A stretch of DNA of 64,000 bases from Amycolatopsis jiangsuensis (GTDB lineage: Bacteria; Actinomycetota; Actinomycetes; Mycobacteriales; Pseudonocardiaceae). The notes below the pieces were generated by a model. The model saw nothing but the letters and a program-made list of their open reading frames with translations. It did not search any database and was not told the DNA's origin. The position numbers and the translations under genes are program-made. The stretch covers positions 7,280,501-7,344,500 of the forward strand of contig NZ_JACHMG010000001.1 of NCBI RefSeq assembly GCF_014204865.1, read 5' to 3'. Every line of letters begins with the position of its first letter. Within the stretch, counting starts at the first letter, position 1. Shown one piece after another: positions 33,753 through 40,393 of this stretch.

Positions 33753-34685
33753 ATGCCCACTCCGGTCATCATCGACTGCGACCCCGGTCATGACGATGTC
33801 TTCGCCCTCTGGCTCGCCGCCGGCACTCCGGCGATCGACCTGCTCGGCGTCACCACCGTGGGCGGGAACGGCCGCCTGGAACACACCACGCACAACGCGC
33901 GCGTCGCGCTCACCGTGGCGGGTGTCGAGGGGGTGCCCATTGCCGCCGGCGCCGACAAACCGCTGCGGCGAGAGCTCACTCCGGCGACCTGGATCCACGG
34001 TGCCAACGCACTCGGTGGTCCCGTCCTGCCGACTCCCACGGTTCCGCTGGACGAGCGCAGCGCGGTCGAGCTGATCGCGGACCTCCTCGAAAACGCGGCG
34101 GAACCGGTCACCCTCATCCCGACGGGACCGCTCACCAACATCGCGACGTTGCTGCAGCAGCGGTCCGATCTCCGCGGGAAGATCAAGGAGATCATCTGGA
34201 TGGGCGGCTCGACGGGGCGTGGCAACGTCGGCGCCTACCCCGAGTTCAACGCCTGGGTCGACCCGGAGGCGGCCGATCTGGTGTTCACATCCGGCCTGCC
34301 GCTGACGATGGTCGGGCTGAACATTTCCCACCAGGCCCTGATCACGCGCGAGGTGATCGATTCGATCGGCGCGATCGGGAACGAGACCGGCGCGTTCGGT
34401 GTCGAACTGCTCCGGTTCTTCTGCAGCACCTACGAAGCGGTCGAAGGAATGCCGGAGGGGCCGCTGCACGACCCGATCACGGTCGCGATCGCGATCGACC
34501 GCGCCGTGGCGAGCATCCGGCGCAGCCATGTCGACGTGGAGACCCGGGGCGAGTTCACCTCCGGGGCCACCGCGGTCGACCTGCACGATATGCTGGGCAA
34601 GGAGCCGAACGCCGATATCGCGATCACGCTGGACGTGCCGAAGTTCTGGCAGCTGGTCCGCGATGCCGTCGCGAACCTCAAGTAG
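33753..34685 (+). CDS. Inosine/uridine-preferring nucleoside hydrolase
   Basis: A 310-residue nucleoside hydrolase. IIDCDPGHDDVFAL is the calcium-binding signature DxDPGxDD at residues 8-15, EFNAWVDPEAA is the ribose-contact block, and LHDP occurs near the C-terminus. The enzyme splits ribonucleosides into base and ribose. It is preceded by two LacI operators and overlaps, tail to tail, the LacI gene by 8 bp. With the transporter and ribokinase-like genes beyond LacI it forms a nucleoside-utilisation set. Confidence 0.9.
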   Translation: MPTPVIIDCDPGHDDVFALWLAAGTPAIDLLGVTTVGGNGRLEHTTHNARVALTVAGVEGVPIAAGADKPLRRELTPATWIHGANALGGPVLPTPTVPLDERSAVELIADLLENAAEPVTLIPTGPLTNIATLLQQRSDLRGKIKEIIWMGGSTGRGNVGAYPEFNAWVDPEAADLVFTSGLPLTMVGLNISHQALITREVIDSIGAIGNETGAFGVELLRFFCSTYEAVEGMPEGPLHDPITVAIAIDRAVASIRRSHVDVETRGEFTSGATAVDLHDMLGKEPNADIAITLDVPKFWQLVRDAVANLK

Positions 34686-35709
34686 CGCTGTGTGCAGCGG
34701 GCCGCGCCGGGCGGCGCCCGGTCGAACCGCCCGGCCGCAGGGTCGCGCGCAGCCGGACGTGCGGCCCGGCGGCGCCGGCGTCGTCGATCTGCTGCATCAG
34801 GTGCGCGACCGCGACCTCGGCGATTTTCGCCATCGGCTGCGCCACCGTGGTCAGGGTCGGATTGCAGATGTCGGCGAGGATCGTGCCGTCGAAACCGGTG
34901 ATCAGCAGCTCGTCCGGGACCGCGACGCCGTGGCGGGCGAACCCGGCGAGCAGTCCGGTCGCGATGAGGTCGTCGCCCGCGATCACCGCGTCCGGCAGCT
35001 TCGACCGGCGCAGCAGCCGGTTCGCCGCCGAAAGGCCGAATTCGAACAGGTACCGGTCGATCACCGGCCGCTGCGCGGTGAGGCCGAACTGCTCCACGCC
35101 CCGCGAGAAAGCCCGGGCGCGCTCCCGGCCCACCGAGGTCCGGTCATCGGCGCCGACGAAGACGACCGTGCCGGCTCCTTGCCCGGAAACGTGCCGCAGG
35201 ATCTGCTCGACGCCGTCCGCGTTGTCCACGCCGACGAAAGTCAGCGTCGCGTCGTCCTCGACCCGCCGGTCGACCTGCACCAGCGGCAGCTGCCGGGCGA
35301 TCTTCGTGATGGTGGGGCGGGACCGGTCGAAGTACGCCGGGACGACGAAGATTCCGCGGACCCGGCGGCCCGCCAGCGCTTCGAGCCGTTCGACCTCGCG
35401 GTCGAGTTCGCCGTGCGAGTCCGCGATGAGCAATTTCAGGTTACGGCTCGAGAGCTGGTCCTCGAATTCGTGCACCAGGGAGGCGTAGAACGGATTGCTG
35501 ACCATGGGAACCACGATGCCGACGACCCCGTCGGACCCTTCGCGCAGCGCCTTGCCCAGCGCGTTGACCCGATAGCCGAGACGGTCCGCGGTCTCGCGCA
35601 CGAGGCGCATCGAGGCCTCCGACACCCGCCCCTTGCCACCGAGCGCGCGCGAGGCGGTCGCGATCGAGACGCCCGCGGCGTCGGCAACATCCCGAAGTGA
35701 AACCGCCAT
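34678..35709 (-). CDS. LacI family transcriptional regulator
   Basis: A 343-residue LacI-type repressor: N-terminal LRDVADAAGVSIATASRALGG helix-turn-helix with the following hinge helix, then a ribose-binding-like effector domain (GVVGIVVPMVSNPFYASLV; GDDLIATGLLAGF). It lies between the nucleoside hydrolase and the MFS/PfkB operon, transcribed divergently from the latter. The two operators upstream of the hydrolase match its family consensus. Ribose or a nucleoside is the probable inducer. Confidence 0.9.
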   Translation of the reverse strand: MAVSLRDVADAAGVSIATASRALGGKGRVSEASMRLVRETADRLGYRVNALGKALREGSDGVVGIVVPMVSNPFYASLVHEFEDQLSSRNLKLLIADSHGELDREVERLEALAGRRVRGIFVVPAYFDRSRPTITKIARQLPLVQVDRRVEDDATLTFVGVDNADGVEQILRHVSGQGAGTVVFVGADDRTSVGRERARAFSRGVEQFGLTAQRPVIDRYLFEFGLSAANRLLRRSKLPDAVIAGDDLIATGLLAGFARHGVAVPDELLITGFDGTILADICNPTLTTVAQPMAKIAEVAVAHLMQQIDDAGAAGPHVRLRATLRPGGSTGRRPARPAAHSAT

Positions 35710-35784
35710 TACCTCACCGTCGAATCCATTTACCGAGTCAGGACAAGTCTAGCATCTCTTTCAGCGAAAACGAAAGTACCGACA

Positions 35785-37221
35785 ATGATGTCAGTGAACC
35801 GAACCCGGACCGGATCGCCGGCCACGATACTGATGGTGGCATTGCTTTCCGCATGTCTGGCTTTCCAGTTGAACGCGAGCATGCTCAGCCCGGCACTCGT
35901 GTCCATTCAGGAGCAATTGCAGGTGAGTGCGGGCGCCGTGGCCACCACGCAGACCGCGTTCTTCACCGCCGCCGCGATGTTCGCGCTTTTCCTGCCCCGG
36001 CTGGCCGACATCGCCGGCCGGCGCCGGGTTCTGTGTGCCGCGCTGCTGATCACGGCGGCGGGATGTGTGCTCGCAGCGCTCGCGCCGAATATCGAGGTGC
36101 TTTTCGCCGGCCGGGTGATCCAGGGTGCCTCCGGACCGGTGATTCCGATCGCGCTGGTGATGTTGCGTGCCGAGGTACGTGAGCCGAAGAAATACGGAAC
36201 GCTCATGGGAGTGGTGACCGCGGTCAACGGCGGAATCGCGGGATTCGACGCACTCCTCGGTGGTTATCTGGTGACCCATCACGGATTCCACGCCATCTTC
36301 TGGACCATGGCGGCGGTGGCCGTCGCCGCGGCGGTTCTGGTGCGTTTCCTGAGCGAGGAGTCCTTCGCCGAGGACCGCCGTCGTCTCGACGTCGCCGGCA
36401 CGGTTCTTCTGGTCGTCGCCGTCGGCGCGGCTCTCGTCGCGGTCAACGAGATGGGCAAGCTCGGCGACGCGAACTGGTGGATCGCGATCGGCACCGCGGT
36501 GCTGGCAGCCGTGGCTTTCGCGGTGTTCTGGCTGGCCGAGGGACGCAGCGCGGCTCCGCTGGTCCCGATCGCCCAGCTGCGGGAACGGTCCACCTGGGCC
36601 CTGATCGGCACGACCACGCTCACCCTGGGTGGCGTTTTCGCGATCATGAACGGCGTCCTCCCGGCCCTCGCCCAGGACGGTGCACTCGGCTTCCGGCTCG
36701 ACGCCGAAACGGTTTCTGCTCTCGTCCTGACGCCGTACGCCGTCGCGGGGCTGGTGATGGGACCGTTCGCCGGCAGGCTCGCCGCCGGCTTCGGCTACAA
36801 GAGCATGCTCCGCATCGGGATTCTCGGCACGGTCGTGGGCATGATCGCGCTGGCCTTCGGCGTGCGCGGCAGCTCCACGGTGTTCCTGTTCGTCATCGCC
36901 GTCTGGGTCGGCGTGCTGTACGCGGGCATGGCGAACATCATGCTCAACGGGCTCGGGGTCGTCCTCAGCCCGGCGGACCGGCCGGGTTCCCTTCCCGGGC
37001 TGAACACCGGGGCGTTCAACATCGGCGCCGGCCTCAGTTTCCTGGTCATCTACGCGGTCCAGGCGGCGGCGACCCCGTCCGCTTCGGCTCCCGCGGCCGG
37101 ATACACCGGTGCCGCGATCGGCAGCGCGGTCTTCCTGCTCGCCGCCTTCGCCGCGTCGTTCGCGATCCCGCGCCCCGTTTCCGCGGAGGCGAAGGCCGCC
37201 CCGGTCAGGAGTTCCTCGTGA
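35785..37221 (+). CDS. MFS transporter, 14-helix DHA2-like
   Basis: A 478-residue membrane protein with about 14 hydrophobic segments. LPRLADIAGRRRVL is the motif-A loop. The fold is that of DHA2 transporters, which are mostly exporters, but the operon context (GTGA overlap with a sugar kinase and a neighbouring nucleoside hydrolase and LacI gene) suggests nucleoside or sugar uptake. ATG 35785 follows a weak GAAAG; ATG 35788 is equivalent. The upstream CTTTC...GAAAG repeat could be a further operator, but it lacks the LacI central CG arrangement. Confidence 0.82.
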   Translation: MMSVNRTRTGSPATILMVALLSACLAFQLNASMLSPALVSIQEQLQVSAGAVATTQTAFFTAAAMFALFLPRLADIAGRRRVLCAALLITAAGCVLAALAPNIEVLFAGRVIQGASGPVIPIALVMLRAEVREPKKYGTLMGVVTAVNGGIAGFDALLGGYLVTHHGFHAIFWTMAAVAVAAAVLVRFLSEESFAEDRRRLDVAGTVLLVVAVGAALVAVNEMGKLGDANWWIAIGTAVLAAVAFAVFWLAEGRSAAPLVPIAQLRERSTWALIGTTTLTLGGVFAIMNGVLPALAQDGALGFRLDAETVSALVLTPYAVAGLVMGPFAGRLAAGFGYKSMLRIGILGTVVGMIALAFGVRGSSTVFLFVIAVWVGVLYAGMANIMLNGLGVVLSPADRPGSLPGLNTGAFNIGAGLSFLVIYAVQAAATPSASAPAAGYTGAAIGSAVFLLAAFAASFAIPRPVSAEAKAAPVRSSS

Positions 37222-38144
37222 GCACAGGTCGTATCGTCAGCGTCGGTTCGGTGAACCTCGATCATTCGCTGCGCGTCCCGGCGATCGCGAAACCGGGTGA
37301 GACCGTGCTGGCCGATTCGGCCCGTGCCGGAACCGGCGGCAAGTCCTTCAACCAGGCGGCCGCCGCGCGCCTGCTCGGCGGCGAGGTCGAACTCGTCGCG
37401 ATGACCGGCGACGACGACGCGGCGCGCACGGTCCGGACGGACCTCCGGGACCTCGGAATCGTCTCGGACCGCGTGCTGGTGTGCCGGGACGAACCGACCG
37501 GATCTGCGTTCATCAGCGTCGATGCCACCGGCGAGAACGCGATCGTCGTCGTCCCGGGCGCCAATGCGCGGCTGACCGCCACCGACGAGGTCAGTGCCGC
37601 GGTCGTCGAGGCGGACGTGGTCCTGCTGGCCCTCGAAGTGCCCCTCGACACGGTCACGACGTGTGCCCGGCACGCGGCGGCGAGCGGCGCGAAGGTGGTG
37701 CTCAACCTGTCGCCCTACCGGGCGGTGCCGGACGAACTTCTCCGCGACTGTTTCGTCGTCATCGTCAACCGCCACGAACTGGCGCAGCTGTGCCGGGACG
37801 TCCCGGACGGCTGGGCGGAGACGGCGGCTGCCCTCGACCGCGCCGGGATCCGCCGCGCGATCGTGACACTGGGAGCCCAGGGATCCGTGCTGTTCGAGGC
37901 CGGGGAGCACACCCGGGTGCCCGCTGTGCGCGTGAACGCGGTGGACACCACCGGCAGTGGCGACGCGTTCGCCGGCGCGGTCGGCTACGGTCTCGCGCGT
38001 GGACTGGATCTCCTGGCCGCGACCAGACTGGCCTCCGGAGCCGGCGCGCTGGCGGCGACCCGGCCCGGAGCCCGGGCGTCGTACCCGACCATGGCCCAGC
38101 TCGGTGATTTCCTCGAGGAACTGGAAGCAGAGGAGAGAGGCTGA
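37218..38144 (+). CDS. PfkB-family sugar kinase, ribokinase-like
   Basis: A 308-residue carbohydrate kinase. GTGGKSFNQAAAARLLGG (residues about 37-54) is the PfkB signature 1, and DTTGSGDAFAGAVGYGL is signature 2 with the catalytic Asp. Together they fit ribokinase, which would phosphorylate ribose freed by the nucleoside hydrolase. The GTG at 37218 overlaps the transporter stop. The frame is open upstream inside the transporter gene, but that part is a shadow. A perfect hairpin follows the stop directly. Confidence 0.88.
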   Translation: MSTGRIVSVGSVNLDHSLRVPAIAKPGETVLADSARAGTGGKSFNQAAAARLLGGEVELVAMTGDDDAARTVRTDLRDLGIVSDRVLVCRDEPTGSAFISVDATGENAIVVVPGANARLTATDEVSAAVVEADVVLLALEVPLDTVTTCARHAAASGAKVVLNLSPYRAVPDELLRDCFVVIVNRHELAQLCRDVPDGWAETAAALDRAGIRRAIVTLGAQGSVLFEAGEHTRVPAVRVNAVDTTGSGDAFAGAVGYGLARGLDLLAATRLASGAGALAATRPGARASYPTMAQLGDFLEELEAEERG

Positions 38145-38145
38145 A

Positions 38146-38172
38146 CTCGCTGTCTCAAACTGAGACAGCGAG
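38146..38172. promoter_or_regulatory. Perfect 12-bp inverted repeat: terminator or operator
   Basis: CTCGCTGTCTCA (38146-38157) and its exact complement (38161-38172) flank AAC. It starts one base after the kinase stop and ends 69 bp before the acetoin-reductase-like start. No T-tract follows, so it may be a T-less terminator, or an operator with TGTCTCA-N3-TGAGACA symmetry controlling the SDR gene. Confidence 0.65.
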
Positions 38173-38241
38173 GCGGCTCCGGTCGCGGCCGGGCACCCCT
38201 ATGTTCCGGGGAAAGCCCTGCGACCACAAAGGAGTCATCGC

Positions 38242-39018
38242 ATGAGCAAGAACGTCCTCGTCACCGGGGCCGCACGAGGGATCGGGAAGGCGATCGCGCT
38301 GCGGCTGGCCAAGGACGGGCACGACGTGGTGGTCAACGACATCGCCGCGAACGAAGCCGAACTGACCGCGGTGGCCGACGAGATCCGGGGCGCGGGACGG
38401 CGTTCGGGCACGGTGACCGCGGACGTGTCGGAGCCCGAGGCGGTGACCCGCATGGTGGGCGAGGCCGCCGGCGCGCTCGGTTCGCTGGACGTGATGGTCG
38501 CCAACGCCGGTATCGCGCAGGTGCTGCCGCTGCTCGAGATCACTCCGGAGGACTGGGACCGCATGCTGGCGGTCAACGCCCGCGGCATGTTCCTGTGCTA
38601 CCAGGCCGCCGCGAAGCGGATGATCGAACAGGGCGGTGGTGGCAAGATCATCGGCGCGGCGTCGATCGTGGCGCACCGGCCGTTCGCGATGCTCGGGCAC
38701 TATTCGGCGTCCAAGTGGGCGGTCCGCGGGCTCACCCAGGCCGCGGCGATGGAGTGGGCCAAGCACGGCATCACCGTCAACGCCTACTGCCCCGGCATCG
38801 TCGGCACCGCGATGTGGGACCTCATCGACGAGAAGCTGGCCGAATCCGAAGGACTGCGGAAGGGGCAGGCCATCGCGAAGTACTCGGACCTGATCCACCT
38901 CGGCCGGGTCTCCGTGCCGGAGGACGTCGCGAGTTACGTGTCCTACCTCGCTTCCCCCGATTCGGACTACATGACCGGCCAGTCGGTCATGATCGACGGC
39001 GGGATCCAGTTCGCCTGA
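38242..39018 (+). CDS. SDR, acetoin reductase / 2,3-butanediol dehydrogenase-like
   Basis: A 258-residue short-chain dehydrogenase: [10 protein letters not shown] near residue 8, [13 protein letters not shown], catalytic Ser in [27 protein letters not shown], and [18 protein letters not shown]. The last block and the C-terminal [14 protein letters not shown] are typical of BudC-type acetoin(diacetyl) reductases. The ATG follows AAAGGAG. It is monocistronic, with an inverted repeat upstream and a terminator downstream. The butanediol-dehydrogenase-like and E1 genes at 18.5-21.7 kb may share its substrate. Other SDR substrates are possible. Confidence 0.83.
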   Translation: MSKNVLVTGAARGIGKAIALRLAKDGHDVVVNDIAANEAELTAVADEIRGAGRRSGTVTADVSEPEAVTRMVGEAAGALGSLDVMVANAGIAQVLPLLEITPEDWDRMLAVNARGMFLCYQAAAKRMIEQGGGGKIIGAASIVAHRPFAMLGHYSASKWAVRGLTQAAAMEWAKHGITVNAYCPGIVGTAMWDLIDEKLAESEGLRKGQAIAKYSDLIHLGRVSVPEDVASYVSYLASPDSDYMTGQSVMIDGGIQFA

Positions 39019-39037
39019 CCGTTTTCCGTTCCGAAGT

Positions 39038-39059
39038 CGCGGCCCTGTCCCGGGCCGCG
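39038..39059. terminator. Bidirectional terminator hairpin
   Basis: CGCGGCCC (39038-39045) pairs with GGGCCGCG (39052-39059) around a 6-nt loop. It lies between the SDR and the convergent hydrolase remnant. Confidence 0.65.
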
Positions 39060-39066
39060 GCTTCCT

Positions 39067-39984
39067 TCAGGCGCCCTCGGCGAAATCGGCTATCGCGGCG
39101 GCGACGGCTTCGGGTTGCTCGTCGGGGATGAAGTGCCCGGCGCCGGACACGACGACTCCGGTCGTGTGCTCGGCCCAGGGACTGAGGGCGGCCGCCATGT
39201 CCGGAATGGAGCCGTGACTGCCGGAGATCCCGAGGACCGGCACGGTCAGGTGCTGCCGTTCGAGCGCCGCACGGTTCTTGCGCGCTGACTCGGCGGCGTC
39301 GCGGTAGTAGGCGAGAGCGGCGCGGAGGCCACCATCGGCGGCGAGGGCCGCCGCGTAGTGGTCGATGTCGGCTTCGTCGAAGCTGCCGGGGGAGAGAGTC
39401 TTCGCGTTCAGGAACCAGTCGACGTACTCGCGTTCGCGGCCGGCGAGCAACGTCTCGGGCAGGCCGGGCACGACGTGGAACGCGAAGTGCCAGGTCTTCC
39501 ACGCCCGGTCCGGGTCGGTGGGGACTGTCTCGGGGAGCGTGATGCCGGGGATTCCGGCGTCGAGCAGCGCGACTCCGCGCAGCCGGCTCGGGAAACCGAG
39601 GGCGAGGGAGAACGCGACCCAGGCGCCGATGTCGTGGGCGACCAACCAGTAATTCGGCACGTCGAGGGCTTCGACGGCGGCCTGGACGTGCGCCGCGACG
39701 GTATGCGTGTCGTAGCCGCGTTCCGGGCGTTCGGAGTGGCCCTGCCCCGGCAGGTCGATCGCGAGGACGTGGAACCGACCGGCGAGGCGGGGCAGCACCT
39801 TCCGCCAGGCCCACCAGTTCTGCGGGAATCCGGCGAGCAGGACGACAGCCGGGCCGTCCGGCCGGCCGCCTTCGACGGCGTGGAGCCGGACGCCGTCCGC
39901 GTCGACCCAGTGGTGCGTGAACCCCGCGAGGTCGCGCAGGAGCAGCTCGCGAACCGGGTTGCTGCCGAGGTCCTGCCGAGTGCT
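39067..39984 (-). pseudogene. Alpha/beta hydrolase (epoxide hydrolase-like), 5' end missing
   Basis: Family sequence is complete from HHWVDADGVRLHAVEGG through LLAGFPQNWW (oxyanion region), LVAHDIGAWVA (Asp nucleophile) to GAGHFIPDEQPE (His), as in epoxide hydrolases or dehalogenases. The reading frame runs back to a TAA near 40002 with no ATG, GTG or TTG before the conserved N-terminus. The only usable start, GTG 39798, would delete the first strand and the oxyanion hole. Head to head with it, a TetR gene also lacks its N-terminus, so both 5' ends and their promoter region appear to have been lost together. An unusual start codon is the alternative explanation. Confidence 0.65.
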
Positions 39985-40332
39985 CTGGCGCGCCGGTTAC
40001 GCCGACACCTCGGTGGACGACCTGTCCCGCGCGACCGGCCTGAATCGCAGCTCGCTCTACTCCTCGCTCGGTGACAAGGACACCCTCTTCCAGCGTTGCC
40101 TGGACCGCTACGCCACACGCTATGGCGACAGGTACGAAGCCGCCCTCTCGTGTGCGGCTTCGGATCCTCTCGCCGCGGTTCGCGCGTTCTTCGACGTCAC
40201 TCTGAAGCGCATCGCCGACCCCGGGCTCCCGGATGGTTGCCTGATCGCCCAGTCGGCCATGGCGATCCCGGTGCTGAGCCCGAACGTCGCGGCGCGCTGG
40301 CGCAGGAGTTGCGCTCGCACGATCAGGGCTGA
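39965..40332 (+). pseudogene. TetR regulator remnant
   Basis: The segment VLWRAGYADTSVDDLSRATGLNRSSLYSSLGDKDTLFQ is a TetR helix-turn-helix, but about 20-25 preceding residues are absent. The frame upstream is antisense to the hydrolase remnant. The ligand domain proceeds to IPVLSPNVAAR and then shifts: one extra base near 40298 would restore VAQELRSHDQG, which ends at a TGA at 40330-40332. The usual last 50 or so residues are missing, and the NRPS gene ends 61 bp further on. The gene appears to be truncated at both ends and frameshifted. Confidence 0.65.
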
Positions 40333-40393
40333 GTCGCACTGTCTCGGTCGTGACTCCAGCTCCCGCCGGCGGGCCGACCGGTGCTGTTGCGGA

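Noticed and set aside
35758-35780. CTTTC...GAAAG repeat before the nucleoside-operon transporter as a third LacI operator.
   Set aside because: It lacks the central CG and the TGNAA/TTNCA ends seen in the two sites at 33702-33735.
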